DNA of 64,000 nucleotides from Flaccisagitta enflata (Eukaryota; Chaetognatha; Sagittoidea; Aphragmophora): NCBI GenBank assembly GCA_965153355.1, contig OZ231127.1, positions 9,300,001 to 9,364,000 of the forward strand, read 5' to 3'. Shown piece by piece: positions 1 to 12,333 of this stretch (position 1 is its first letter; each line of letters starts with the position of its first letter). The notes under the pieces were generated by a model. It saw only the letters and a program-made list of their open reading frames with translations, ran no database searches and was not told where the DNA came from. The position numbers and the translations under genes were made by a program.

Positions 1-189
1 TTGCAAGAATGATTGGTAAGAAAAATCATTCAAAAACCATAGTAAAAATTTTCGGATTTTAATAAAAATTGAACTGAAAAAAAACTAAAAAATTTTCCAA
101 ATCCGACAACTTTTTCTATCATTTTCATCATCAGAAAGATCTCAAAATTTTCAAACAATCTGAGTATCACTGACTTAACAACAAGGTTT

Positions 190-319
190 TTAGTCGCGGA
201 CACGCGACTCTACACCTTGCCGTGTCGGTTGGTACAAAATATTTCTAAATTGCGATCGGTTTTCGCATTACGGCTCCTGCCCAACTGTCCGCGACTGTCT
301 TGCCGTGTATCCGGCCTTG
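190..319 (+). mobile_element. GTCCG-family element
   Basis: Starts with the family hairpin (AGTCGCG GACA CGCGACT) and ends GTGTATCCGGCCTTG, flanked by T-runs. The internal (GGTCCGTC)n array is nearly absent. The family is short, non-coding and about 30-fold repeated in this window. Confidence 0.8.
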
Positions 320-440
320 TTTTCAAGGATTTTTTTTTTCAAGTTTTGACAAAAATATATCAAATTCATGATGGTATTGAAGCTCTGGGAATAATGTTTC
401 AGTTGGAATAGCACAGGATAGGTTTTGCAAATTTGTAGTA

Positions 441-851
441 CACGCTTTTCTTTTTATAAGAACACTGTTTGTAAGAACATCAGCCTCAGATTTGGCCAAA
501 AAATAAGAAAATCTTAAGCCTAAGATATGAAGATAAGAATATAAGTTTTCAAAAAAGTAGTAAAATTAGATGAAAAACCCTGAATGATGGATATTTTGAT
601 AATGCCTTCTAAAATGATAATCAATTATTTATTGAATATTAATTCTACATTTTATTTTGTTTAATGAAAATGTTTTTTTTTATAATTGCTTAAAAAACAA
701 ACTTTTATATTAATATGGATATATGATTAAAAAGATTAACTAATTCAAAAATAAGAACATGTTAAGAACGCTTGAGCCTTAAAAAGGGGCTGAAAATAAA
801 AACGCTGAGGCTGACTTTAAAAATCCATGTTCTTATAAAATGAAAAGCGTG
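441..851. mobile_element. TA-flanked MITE with inverted terminal repeats
   Basis: Left end CACGCTTTTCTTTTTATAAG, right end CTTATAAAATGAAAAGCGTG, with TA on both sides (439-440, 852-853). It is 411 bp and non-coding. A related element lies at 32103-32546 and a fragment near 48550-48650. Confidence 0.75.
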
Positions 852-859
852 TAATATAA

Positions 860-1560
860 ATGTAACTACAGCAAACCACTTTAGTATTAGTAAATTTTAT
901 TGAGATCTAGAATATAAAATCATGAAAATCCTTGTAAAAATCATCAGATTAGCATAGAAAATGGATTGGTATCAGAAGGCAGACACTTGAATTACCACCT
1001 AAAATTTTGTAGAAATCGGACCGAATCTCCTATCATTTTTTGAAATTTCTAATTTTCTTTAATTCCCTTTTGCAGAGGTACGGGCAGGCCAGAACAGGAG
1101 TAGTCCTGTTCAAATTACTCTAACTTTTAAACCATTTGAGTTAAAATTTCCAGATACGACTCAAATGAAAGATCTTTCAAAGTGCTTTCTAGCCATCACC
1201 GATTTCAATAAGTTTTTGTTGGATTGAGGTAGATAGATTCTGTGTTAAAAATCCACCATTTTTTTTGCCCTCAGTGTTAGTGTTCATTCGAATGCCCAAA
1301 TTGAGTCCTAGGGGCAGCAATAGAAAATGATTTGGACAATTGCACTCGGTTACATGAATAGTAGGCTGGGCTCATTTTGGCCATTTGAAAATATCTCTTG
1401 CTCCAAGTGATTTTCCTTTTCTTCATGCATAATTAGAGCCCAGTCTACTCACGAAATCAATTTCAATAGGATCTTACCAGAACGTCATAGTACTGAAAAA
1501 TTGCAATTTCAAGGCAAAAAAACGTTTTTTTTTTTCACTTTTTTTTCCCACCACCACCAA
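860..1560. other. No feature recognised
   Basis: AT-rich single-copy-like sequence without a supported exon, repeat or RNA gene. Confidence 0.5.
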
Positions 1561-1614
1561 AGGCTTTGGCAAAGCGTCAACTGAGCTGTAAATCTTTTGT
1601 GCTTGTACTGCTCA

Positions 1615-2019
<405 letters not shown>

Positions 2020-2529
2020 GATAATCAGGCGAATTTCGGGAACCCAAAGGGCACTGATTCAAACTGTCGGTTTTCTCATGTACGGAGGCAGATGAATCTG
2101 TTTCTTGTCTTAATTAATCAGGAGCAGTGATAGAAAAGGCAGGAGAAGTGAGCTAAAATAGCTCAACACGCCAAAAAAGTAAAGAGTCGCAAAAGTGTTA
2201 GATGGTCAGCAGTACAAGTGCTCTTCCAAAGTAGGTTGTGATTGAAATTGAGGGGGGGGGGAGCAGGGCAGCAGCCACAAAGGGGAGACAAGGACTTGGG
2301 CCTTAAGTCTGGGATTTTATTCTCGAGGATGAAATTTGGACCCCTAGGCTGGGATATGGGCCTTAAGGCTGGGATTTGGGTCTTGAGTGCCGGGGTCGGG
2401 GAACGCAGGAGAAATTTCAAACAACGGACCAACATGGCGTGGTGTAGTTGTGTAGCACATGACTATAACGTCCTCATATCTAGCACTTTCAAAACAGAAT
2501 CCGGGAAAAAAGATTGGACAGTTGAGTTT

Positions 2530-2788
2530 TTAGTTGCGGACACGCAACTCTATAACAGGCTTTGTCCGTCCATCAGTCCGTTGGTCCGTCAGTCTGTCCA
2601 TCACGCTCGAGTTGTCACGCTCGACTTGAAAACGTGGAAAACGCGCATTTATGAAGCTGCAGTTGGTAGGCCTATTGTTTGTGTGTGAGTGTGTTGGAGG
2701 GGGGTTGGGGGTGTGGTTGGGGTAAGGCTGAAGGTTGGATGCCCCTACCCACCCGTCTGCAACAATATTGTGACCCGGCATCACTTGT
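2530..2788 (+). mobile_element. GTCCG-family element, CGTCACTTG-ending subfamily
   Basis: Begins TTTTTAGTTGCGGACACGCA, contains GTCCGTTGG repeats, and ends with GTGACCCGGCATCACTTG instead of the GGCCTTG end. Confidence 0.75.
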
Positions 2789-2814
2789 TAGATCCCTCCT
2801 CACATCTCAAAATA

Positions 2815-3050
2815 AAGGTCCGTCCATCCGTCTGTCTGTATGGCGGTCCGTTACCCCCTCCTGAATATTGCGTTTCTTTTCTTTTTTTGCCAGGGCAAGA
2901 TCAAACAATTGATACACACATTTTGGGAGGCTTCATTTTCTGTTATGTCTCTCCGATGTTATGTCTTTATGTTCATCTGTCTATCTCCACATGTGTCAAA
3001 CACAATCGCAGTGACACAGTCAGGAAGTATTGTGGCCCAATCGGGCTTGT
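2815..3050 (+). mobile_element. GTCCG-family element, GGGCTTG-ending subfamily (5'-truncated)
   Basis: A GTCCGTCCATCCGTCTGTC block leads to GACACAGTC and a CGGGCTTG end. The same end occurs at 49424-49648. Confidence 0.55.
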
Positions 3051-3196
3051 TTTGAACTTCACAGTATGGACTGGTGACTGGTCCTTCAACTCTTAGCCAA
3101 ACGTCTATACAAAAGACTGTGGTTCTGACATATCGCCAATGTAGCGAATAACCACGATGCACGGTTTTGCGCGCGCACACATGCGCATGCGTAAAT

Positions 3197-3522
<326 letters not shown>

Positions 3523-3798
3523 CGCACACACAAATACATGCATGCACTCATATACACCAATTTAAAGTGCAGTACAGCTTTAGAAAACAAATATAAGGAA
3601 AAAGAAAAAAAGGCATTTTTTACTCAAAATTCACTGTACATATCACAATGACGTTCTGCCAAAATCTTGTTAGAATCGATTTTGCGAGTAGTTATGACTC
3701 TAATTATATCATTGGAACATGAAAAGCAAGATTTTTTCTGAAATCGTCATGGTGGACCCAGCCTAATGAATAGTGCGCAATAATATATTCATCTTATA

Positions 3799-4378
3799 AT
3801 AGGTGGAACAAAAGCCCTCACTATACCCAAACTGAAAAATATGGAAGCGGACCTTGTGAGCCCTCTCTGACTAGTTACTACGCGCATCACTCCTAGTTTT
3901 CCATTTAGCAAAACCAACTTAGCAAACATTCATTCTGAGTCTAACCCAAAAGGCTAACGCCTACCAAAATAGCTAAGGGCAAATGATTGTTACCTGTGTT
4001 ACCAAAATTCAACAAATCACCCAAGGGCAACATTGTTAAGAAACTATACCCTTAGAGGATAGAATCGAGGTCAAGCTTAATGTGACCGCCGGACATTCCA
4101 ATCCAAGGTACTGAGTAGTATGATAGGTGGAACAATATCCCTCACTATACCCAAACTGAAAAATATGGAAGAGGGCCTTGTGAGCCCTCACTGACTAGTT
4201 ACTTTGCGCATCATTCCTAATTTTCCATTTAGCAAAACCAACTTAGCAAACATTCATTCTGAGTTTAACCCAAAAGGCAAACGCCTACCAAAATAGCTAA
4301 GGGCAAATGATTGTTACCTGTGTTACCAAAATTCAACAAATTACCTAAGGGCAACATTGTTAAGAAACCATACCCTTA
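3799..4378 (+). repeat. Tandem direct duplication, two units 323 bp apart
   Basis: About 255 bp (3799-4053) is repeated with few changes at 4122-4378, from ggtggaacaa through to ccatacccttа-type ends. The two units share lengths without long gaps. No coding potential is seen. Confidence 0.85.
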
Positions 4379-4486
4379 TGTGTGAGAGGAAAATGGCCTC
4401 ATATAACAACATATACCTCTGTGCCACACCCTACATTTGCTTTGAAAAGAATAAGGAGGAGGAAGAGCAATTGAAGAATTCAATAT

Positions 4487-4795
4487 TTACAATGGAGAAA
4501 GGAGGCCTGGCACGGAAGTAGTTCTTTCTGTCTCAAAGTCCTTTAACTGGAGATGGAGTCTTAGTGAGACACCTGAAACACATTGCACATATGCCCAAGT
4601 GCCAAATCCAAAGTCACGTTCTATCTCGTCCTCCAACGAGCCCAATCTACTGTCCAGCCATGTTTTGATGGGCAGCAAAATTAGCATAATTAGTTTTCCA
4701 TTGGTTTTTGACCTAGGGTGGCCAGGGTACTCTTCAACCTCAGAGAGAAAAAACTTATTTGTCTTTGCATCTTTGTTAGCATCTATTCTTCCCTG
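4487..4795 (-). CDS. Hypothetical exon or open frame of unknown origin
   Basis: About 100 codons without low complexity, preceded by an acceptor-like tgttgcag|GGAAGAATAG. It contains LLPIKTWLDSRLGSLEDEIE. There is no signal peptide, no recognised domain and no identified upstream exon. It may be a spliced exon or a transposon remnant. It lies just downstream of copy 1 of the Cys-rich gene on the same strand. Confidence 0.25.
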   Translation of the reverse strand, partial: QGRIDANKDAKTNKFFLSEVEEYPGHPRSKTNGKLIMLILLPIKTWLDSRLGSLEDEIERDFGFGTWAYVQCVSGVSLRLHLQLKDFETERTTSVPGLLSPL

Positions 4796-4959
4796 CAACA
4801 TTAGATATTCAAGCCTTGTTCCAAGGCAGCTACCTTTAACTAGTAGTAGCGATGCGCGTTTAGTTCATCATTAATGAAATTATGAATGAATGCTAGTGAA
4901 CTACAACAAGGTCAATAATTATTGGAACAGAACTATATAAATCAACGTCCAATGAAATA

Positions 4960-5145
4960 CAAAATTTGTTTTGATTTTCCTTTTATTTCTAATTCGAAAA
5001 TGGATACGATTAAGGCTAATTGGCCGCTGATTACAAAGCGACAACACCAAATGTTACTCTAAGTGAAATGAAAACTCTTGAGCCTGCTTCTTATCCCATT
5101 TGACAGTCCCCATCGAAAAATGAGGTTGCTCTTACAGAAGCCAAT
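4960..5145 (-). other. Copy 1: 3' exon with stop completion and poly(A) signal
   Basis: The acceptor is tctcttcacag|ATTGGC. The first base completes the stop codon formed at the splice, so the exon is 3' UTR. A conserved AATAAA (minus strand, 4982-4987) lies about 160 nt downstream. Both the exon and the signal position are matched in copy 2 (18180 and 18044-18049). Confidence 0.6.
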
Positions 5146-5339
5146 CTGTGAAGAGAAAGATGAGAAAGTGAATGTTATTACAATATGTGATGATACGATG
5201 TAATTTTGAAATCTACTGCATTCACTTGAAAATTACTTCTGTCATGAAAGAGTCATAGGAAGTGTTGAATCAAAATAATGTTAGACATTCACGCCAAGAA
5301 AAAAGGACTTTTTTTACTTTTTCTCAGGCCTGTATATAA

Positions 5340-5990
5340 TTGCGGGGGGGGGGAGGGGGGAGAAATCAAAGGATCTGGAGATGGGGAAGGAAATCAAAGA
5401 GGGAAAAAAGAGAAAAAATTCAACACTATCTAAACCTTAACTACACTGTTTTATAGCTTTATGGGGAAGAAAATCATGGATTTTAAAATGCAACGCGTCA
5501 TGTCGCGGGAAAGAAAATCAAAGGCAAGGGGGAGGGGAAATCAAAAGCGACTCAATTATATACACCCCTGCTTTTTCTAGCAAGATATTTTTACATTGCA
5601 TTTTGATGCAGGGGGGGCTGCTGGTCCTATCCCTTGAGTTGTAATGGGAGGCTGCTAGTTATAAGATCGATATTGATAATAGGGGCTGCTGGGAGGATGC
5701 TGAGTCCGTCCCAGTGTTTGAAGAGGCGGTCGCTGGGGGGGGGGGGGCTGCAGGTCCTATCCCCAGAGTTGTTAAAAGTGGCTGTCGGACAGGATCGATA
5801 TTGATAAGGGGGGCTGCGAGGGCCGCCAAGTCTATCCCAGCGATTTTAGAAGAGGCTGCTTTAGAGCCGCAAGTCCCAATCCTACTTCAGTAAGACAAGG
5901 GACTGCTGGGGGACAGCCTCTTCTATCTCCTACACTTGGTTCTCATCGAGCCAAGGCCAAGGGGGCCACTGGGCATGAGGGGCTGCTAAA
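5340..5990 (+). repeat. G-rich tandem repeat in the copy-1 intron
   Basis: About three to four diverged units carry GGGGGGCTGC, TGGTCCTATCCC, GAGTTGT and ATCGATATTGATAA. The same unit occurs once or twice in block 2 (18308-18500). G runs reach 13. Confidence 0.75.
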
Positions 5991-6037
5991 ACTCAAGTTC
6001 CTGGCAACTTTCAAGCATTCAAGCATTAAGGTCATAC

Positions 6038-6211
6038 CAATCAATGGCTTGACATGCTGCCGCACTAAATTCGCGGAAAGCCCCGTTTTCTGCCGGGCAT
6101 TGTCGGGCAAAGCTGCCCGCTGTCGTGCAACATTTTTCTTTCACAGCGTTCACTGCATCTTCGCATGTGTGTAAATCCTTGTTGCAATCTCTCCCGTCCA
6201 CTCCTTTCAAT
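6038..6211 (-). CDS. Secreted Cys-rich peptide, copy 1: mature-peptide exon
   Basis: The acceptor is ctttttccag|ATTGAAAGG. Six cysteines are arranged C-x6-C-x10-CC-x9-C-x14-C, consistent with three disulfides. The donor is GATTG|gtatga; joining to the exon at 5145 completes a TGA stop after ACQAID. If the donor is not used, the frame runs to a TGA at 6019. With the signal exon the precursor is about 73 residues. The peptide family is not recognised; it could be an antimicrobial, regulatory or venom-type peptide, and no activity is claimed. The copy-2 exon at 19315-19474 shares the framework but differs at most other residues, which suggests selection on the scaffold. Confidence 0.75.
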
Positions 6212-6291
6212 CTGGAAAAAGAACACAAAATTTTAAACGGTCTCATATTCGTGAAACAAAAACGCATTTTTAAGGGTCCTGCATATTAAAA

Positions 6292-6525
6292 CAAGGCCGG
6301 ATACACGGCTACCCCAGTCGCGTGCGGGTGGGCAGCGGCCGTAATTGAGGTTACCAGATCATTTGGGCAGGAGCAGTGAGGCCCAAAACCGCAAAAACCC
6401 AAAAAAAGTAAAGTGTGACTGATGGACCAACGGACCGACAGACGGACCGACGGACAGACCGACGGACCGACGGTCCAACAGATGGACGGACGGACGGACC
6501 AACAAAGCAAGGTGTAGAGTCGCGT
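6292..6525 (-). mobile_element. GTCCG-family element, truncated in its hairpin end
   Basis: On the minus strand it ends in GTGTATCCGGCCTTG. The internal GGACCGAC array is long. The hairpin end stops at GAGTCGCGT, missing its second arm. Confidence 0.8.
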
Positions 6526-6794
6526 ATGTGTTTCAACTGTTCCCACACACTTTTTATAGTTTACAGGCCTACTGATGTAGCTTGAACGATTTTAGGCAAA
6601 AAAATGTTGAAAAACACTTGATTTTCAGGTTTTAAGTGATTTTTTTTGCTTTAGTCTAAGTTTAGTATCTAAAATTTCCAATCAAACTAGCTTGAAATGG
6701 TAAAAGCGTTTATATATCAGCTATCCCTACTCTTTTTAGATATTTTCTAAGGTTTTGGAAGCCATATGAACAGTGAAATTGCCAAATATGGCAA

Positions 6795-8105
6795 ACAGGT
6801 CGCCCAGGGGCAATATGTGGTCAGCGATACCCGTTGCCCTGCTTTGAGTGATTGTAAAATTAGAGTGAGGGGAATCAGGGCAGCGGCCCCAAAGGAGACG
6901 AAGTCCTGTAGAACACAGGGGGACTATCGTTCGTCCTGCCTGAAGAAATGGATGAGTTGCTATAATTAGAGCGCTGACTGAAGGCCTTCAAGAGCCTAAA
7001 TTGAGGTCTAAGAAGGCTGATGTAAGGATGAGGATACTTGAGAGGGCTGACTTGAGGCTTGAGAGAGTTGGATTAAGGCTTTAAAGGTCAGAGGAAGGCT
7101 GAGAGCAATAAATTTAGGCTTAGATAGCTGATTTGAGGCCTGAGAGCCCTAATTTGAGGTCTGAGAGGGGTGACTACGAATATGTCTTAATTTTTTTGTC
7201 TCAATTATATTAGTCTTATAAATATTATGTCTCGAGAGGCTTGAGAGGCTGGATTGAGAGGCCTGAGACGCTGGATTTGAGGCCTGAGAGGCCAGATTTG
7301 AGGTCTCAGAGGCCAGATTTGAGGCCTGAGGGGCCTGATGAGGGGGGGATGAACAAACAAACAAACAAACAAACAAACAGAGGAACGAAAGTCTCCTGTC
7401 TATAGCAGCTCATCCGCTTCCTCAGGTAGGACGAATGAAAGTCCCCCTGTGTTCTACAGGACTTTGTCCCCTTTGATTCCGCTGCCCAAAAATGCTTGAT
7501 TTTTGCATAAAAAGTGACTTTTTCCGAAATTTTGCTTTCAAATGATTTAGTCTGATGTTGTTTTGTGTAGCCAAGACATTTTAGATGATAGTTCTTTGGG
7601 TCCCCAGCCATTGCCAATGTTTTTTTGGGCAGCGGCCCCGAAGGGAACAAAGTCCTGTAGAACACAGGGGGACTTTTGTTCGTCCATCATTCCGTCCGTT
7701 GGCCCCCCCAGGCCCTCTAAAGCCTGAAATCTGCCCTCCCAGGCCTGAAATCTACTCTTTCAGGGCTGAAATCTGCCCTCTCAGGCCTTGAATCTGCCCT
7801 CTCAGGCCTGAAATATGCCCTATCAGACCTAAAATCAGTCCTTTCAGGCCTTGAATCATCCCTCTCAGATTCAAGGCCTGAGAGGATAGATTTCAGGCCT
7901 GAGAGGATACTTTTCAGGCCTGAGAAGGCAGATTTCAGGTCTGAGAAGGCCTGGGGGGCGGACAAAAGTCCCCCTGTGTTCTACAGGACTTCGTCCCCTT
8001 TGGGACCGCTGCCCTGCTTCCTCTTACTCCAATTCACAATCATGCAAAGCAGGGCAACGGGTATCGCTGACCACATAGTGCCCTTGGGCGACCTGTTTGG
8101 ATTTT
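6795..8105. mobile_element. GGCAGCGG foldback family, two copies in inverted arrangement
   Basis: Outer arms of about 110 bp (6795-6910 and 7990-8105) are inverted copies, sharing GACCACATA, GGGTATCGCTGACC and CAGGGCAGCGG with CCTGTAGAACACAGGGGGAC. Inner arms at 7440-7490 and 7630-7680 repeat the same block. Between arms are about 20-bp minisatellites of the GAGAGGCCTGAAATTTGAGG type. No ORF is credible. Confidence 0.75.
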
Positions 8106-8295
8106 CTTTTGGGGGCTATCTCGAGGGCGGTATCAGATGAACATTTCATAAGTGCGAACGAAGAATTTTGATAGAACAATTTTTTTCTATCACATCAAAT
8201 CTTGCCTTTGCATGCAAGCCGTTAACTGTAAGGTGGGAAATATCCCCCAATGCATGTTTCTTTGCCCCTAGCTATCTTCATGGGTCAAAACTTAC

Positions 8296-8342
8296 CCAAC
8301 GACCACACAGAAGAACAAAATTGCAAAGTACAGATACTTCAT
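8296..8342 (-). CDS. Secreted Cys-rich peptide, copy 1: signal-peptide exon
   Basis: ATG at 8342 opens a 15-codon exon, MKYLYFAILFFCVVV, then a split Gly codon and a strong donor GG|gtaagt. This is a typical hydrophobic signal peptide. The copy-2 exon (21606-21652) has the same length, phase and donor. The next exon with matching phase is 6038-6211; the intron is about 2.1 kb and is full of foldback repeats. Confidence 0.78.
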
Positions 8343-8887
8343 TTTCGATGTTCCGCGATCCTTAATGAGCAAAAGCAAAGACAATCTTGGTCAATAATTT
8401 ATAAGATGTTAAAAGACTTAATCGTTTAATTCAACTAACAGCAAAAGACATAAATAGTAAAAAAGTATCTCCAGCTATCAATGGATAATTAAACCTGGAC
8501 TGTGGACCAGGCAAGACTTGTGCTTAAAGTCAACACATGGTCTTGACGGGTTTGGACTTTAGAGGCTTCCCATCACCCTTGCTTGAAAGAAACATGTCAA
8601 CAAAGCGGTCTAGTCGGCATTGTTATCTCACCTTTTGGCGTAATGTACTTTTGTTTGACTTAGCTGGTGTTCTTCTTATTTTGTCGCTTTTTCATGAAAG
8701 GCAATATCAGGAAAATTATTTTTCTTCTTTTATACATCTTTTTCCTTTATAGAACATGGTTCTGCAATTATCATAAGAAACATTCGTCGTATTTGTGGGA
8801 ATTGAGAGAGTAATGATTTTTACAACAACAATTGCAGCTGGCAGCTGATAAATGGGCAATACATTAAAATGTCAGAATATCCAAAGT

Positions 8888-8891
8888 CATT

Positions 8892-8949
<58 letters not shown>

Positions 8950-8960
8950 TCGTCGTCGAC
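8888..8960 (+). repeat. (GTC)n microsatellite
   Basis: About 22 units with one CAT interruption. It begins exactly where alignment between duplication blocks 1 and 2 stops. Confidence 0.95.
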
Positions 8961-9059
8961 GAAATTGTCAAATGAGAGCCTCTGGCTCCGATAAAACAAC
9001 CCCACTGTCTTGAGACCGCGAGATACCAGAGACAGGCAGATGTCAGAAATGATGTTTAA

Positions 9060-9235
9060 GGAGGGAGCGTGGATGAACCGATAAACCGTTACCCTGTTCC
9101 GCTATCCGAGGCGCGGAACTCCCCACAAACTCCGTGAGTCATGTCACAACGGGCACGGAGCAACTCCTTGAGCCTCAGATCGGAAAACCGCATGACAGCC
9201 TGCAGGATTGAACCTGCGACCTCCCTAACGTTGTT
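9060..9235 (-). mobile_element. Possible tRNA-derived SINE fragment
   Basis: The minus strand contains GGGAGGTCGCAGGTTCAATC, whose GGTTCAATCC resembles a polymerase III B box. No convincing A box was found. A (TTG)n tract follows. Weak call. Confidence 0.25.
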
Positions 9236-9383
9236 GTTGTTGTTGTTGCTATTTGCCGGGGAGTCTTACCCGGAGGGCAAGTGTACAGATTCGGCTTCTT
9301 CGAGAGGCTATCTTGACCTTGACCTTGACCTTGAAAGGCTTATCGACACCGATAATGTCACGCCTCACCGCGCGGGGCAGGCT

Positions 9384-11000
9384 TCACGTTGGTGTCTTGA
9401 TAGGTTGGTTTTCGCCATTTCTCGGCCGCAAATACATACAGTACGCTCGCTTTTTGTAAATCCTTGGCAGCCTCACTTCTACTTTCTCTTCTGCCGCCAA
9501 GGCTCTCATACACTTCTTCTTGTGTTTGGCGAGATATGATTTGGCGAATTCTCGCCCACAAGCACACATTCTTCTCTCTTTACTACTTGCTGCTTTGCCA
9601 CCACAAACTTTCTTGTGGTTTAACATATTCGCCTCTTGTCGGAATTTATCACCACATCCTTCACACTCAAACACTCAAACACTCAAACACCTTCTTCTTC
9701 TCCGACACCTCGTGCATTCTCCTTCTATGCACCACTAGCCCTCCTTTCGATTTACACACTTTTCCGCAGACTGCACAGACGAAAACTCCCGAACAAAATT
9801 TTACCGCATTTCTCTCCACTTTCTCTCCACCCCACTTGTGACCCTTTCCTTTCTCCCATTTATCGAGCGTGTCCATTCTCTCCTTAACACACCTCTTCCA
9901 CTTCTTCCTGTCGCTCGTCGCCGCAGCCAAATCCGTCCAATCCACACCTACTTCTCTCAACAACTTCTTCCAATAACACACCGTCTTTCTTCTTCCCCCT
10001 TTTGGCTTCTTCCACTTCTCCAGCTCCTGCATCCACCCCAAAATCACCGCCTTCGTCATCCATCCATCATCCATCCTCATCACATGACCAATTCTCTCCA
10101 ACACTCTTTTCTCGATCTTCCATCTCAACGACTTCACCCCCAGCTCTCTCCGCACATCCGCCATATTCTTCTTCTCACTCTCCATCTGCATCAACAGCGG
10201 TCCCGTCTTTCTGCTCCACACATACCGATAACACCTGTCCACCATACTCTGTAACTTCTGAATCTCCTTAACTCTCCACACTCTCACCGCGCAATCAAAC
10301 TCTCAACGCACGCCTCGATAATCCTCGCTTGCATTTTCTCGCTCAGTTTTGAACCCACTAGTCTGTTCCTCATCTTCCACCACGCCTTTCTTGCTCTTGC
10401 TAACCGCTGCTCCTATCCTCCTTCCACCCCATTTAGCACCCTAACATCCTTATTTGTCTGCTGTCTTCTTCACCAAAATTTAATCTCTACTCCTTGTCTT
10501 CGTTGTTCCTCTCCTCAAAATCGCCCATTACCTTTTTAACAATTTTCACTCCTTCCTCAAGTTCTTCTTCGTCCCCTATTGCCGTTGTGTCATCCGCGAA
10601 TAACGATAAGTCCACCCACACTTCCACCGTCTCCAAATTATTCCTCTCCCACACCTTCTCACTCGGCAGCTCACTCCCCGGCACCCACTTCACACAGATA
10701 CCCACCTCCTTGCTCATCTCCACTGCTTGCATCTTCCTCTCCTCCACCGCCACCCTCATCACCGCCTATGAAAGACATTGAAAAGAATGGGCGATGACGG
10801 ACATCCCTCTCTAAATCCCCTGTCAGGCACCCACGGCTTCGAACTTCCCTCTCTCCCTCTTATCGCATACTCCGTCGTCTCATGCAGATCCATCACCACC
10901 CTCAAGAAACACCCCTCCAATCCATATCTCTTCAACAACCTCCACAACGCGGGTTTATTCACCCTTGGATAGGCCTTTCATAAGTCCAAAAGTCTCCCCG
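9384..11000 (-). mobile_element. Degenerate non-LTR retrotransposon (LINE), RT and C-terminal zinc fingers
   Basis: Fragments in several minus frames keep their order: KAYPRVNKPALWRLLKRYGL and GFREGCPSSPILFNVF (reverse transcriptase), FADDTT (the catalytic Asp-Asp motif, 10700-10480), then MQMESEKKN..ERIGHVMRMDD (10287-9667), typical of the region after RT in LINEs. C2H2-like fingers follow: CAVCGKVC..HRRRMH, CEGCGDKF..H and CACGREF..HKKKC. Several frameshifts and stops show it is dead. One frameshift near 9670 is a threefold repeat of an 8-bp unit between two finger-coding frames. The clade was not determined. Confidence 0.8.
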
Positions 11001-11269
11001 CTGGCTTCAGACCCTCCTCTCCATCCCACCCTTCCTCCTCTCTCACTTGCAAAGCAGCCCCTAGCGGGCCGTAGCCTACTTGTTGTTTAAGGAGGTGGAC
11101 CGGACGGCCGGACCTGGCCCACTCCGTTGCCCAAAAAACGGATCCAACTTCCATTCTTGCGAGCTTTGCCGTCTCCTTGTTGATTGGACCTCCCATTCTG
11201 CTTTGTCACACTCGTCGCCACTTTCGTTTTGAGTCGTGCGTCCACTGGCACCCCGGGAAGGTGAAAGAA

Positions 11270-11400
11270 TGTACAACCAGCCGAGGCTTCCCATCACCCT
11301 TGCTTGAGAGAGCCGAGAGGCTATCTAACGTCACCGTAGTTGTCGTCGTCGTCCACGGTGTTGTCGTTGTCATCGTCATCTTCATCTTTGTGGTTGACTT
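11270..11400 (+). repeat. Short interspersed fragment and GTC-rich tract
   Basis: gaggcttcccatcacccttg is shared with 8562-8582, indicating a small dispersed repeat. A degenerate GTCGTCATC tract follows. Confidence 0.4.
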
Positions 11401-11752
11401 GACTTGATAGGCCTGCGCCTCCATCAGAGATATGTCTCATCCACCGCCTTGACAGTTTTTTTTGACGTGGCGAGATATGTTTGTGGACGCAATTTCCTTG
11501 TCACAGTATGGGCTCTCATTCCTCTTTGCCACTTAGTTACAGTGGAGCACTGCTAGAGCGCACCTGCTAGTAAGGCATACTCGCCTAAAAGACAAGTAAC
11601 TTACTGTCCCATAACAGATCTTATAGTTATTTCTACCAATAAAGGCGGCTAATCGCCGGCCGGAAAAAAGTCATAAGTGGGAATCTCTTTTTTTCAGTGC
11701 ATGTTCTTCTGTGTGTGCATGTCATGATGTCTTGTCGATTGCTTGTCTGTTT

Positions 11753-11967
11753 TTAGTTGCGGACACGCAACTCTATAAGAGGCTTTGTCCGTCCGTCGGT
11801 CGGTCCGTCGGTCCGTCGGTCGGTCGGTCCGTGGACACGAGTCGAAAAGTGAGGAAATGAGCGTTTTAGATGCTTCTTGTGCATGTGAGTGGGGGACTTG
11901 TGGTGTGGATTGAGGTTGGATGCCCCTGCCCACCCGTCCGCAACTGATGGCCGTGTATCCGGCCTTG
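11753..11967 (+). mobile_element. GTCCG-family element (near full length)
   Basis: Hairpin start AGTTGCGGACACGCAACT, then TATAAGAGGCTTTGTCCGTC, a (CGGTCCGT)n array, a middle part with CCCCTGCCCACCCGTCCGCA, and the end GTGTATCCGGCCTTG. Confidence 0.88.
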
Positions 11968-12028
11968 TTGTTATTCAATCACTTTCTCTCTTTGCCTCTC
12001 CATCTTCCTTTGTCTTTGTGATATGTGC

Positions 12029-12333
<305 letters not shown>

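Noticed and set aside
6286-6548. Frames reading repeated VGPSVRPSV
   Set aside because: The internal GGTCCGTC array of GTCCG-family elements; it recurs in all copies and always ends at the element ends.
9141-9539. Plus-strand frames over the LINE
   Set aside because: Shadow frames; the RT and zinc-finger motifs are on the minus strand.
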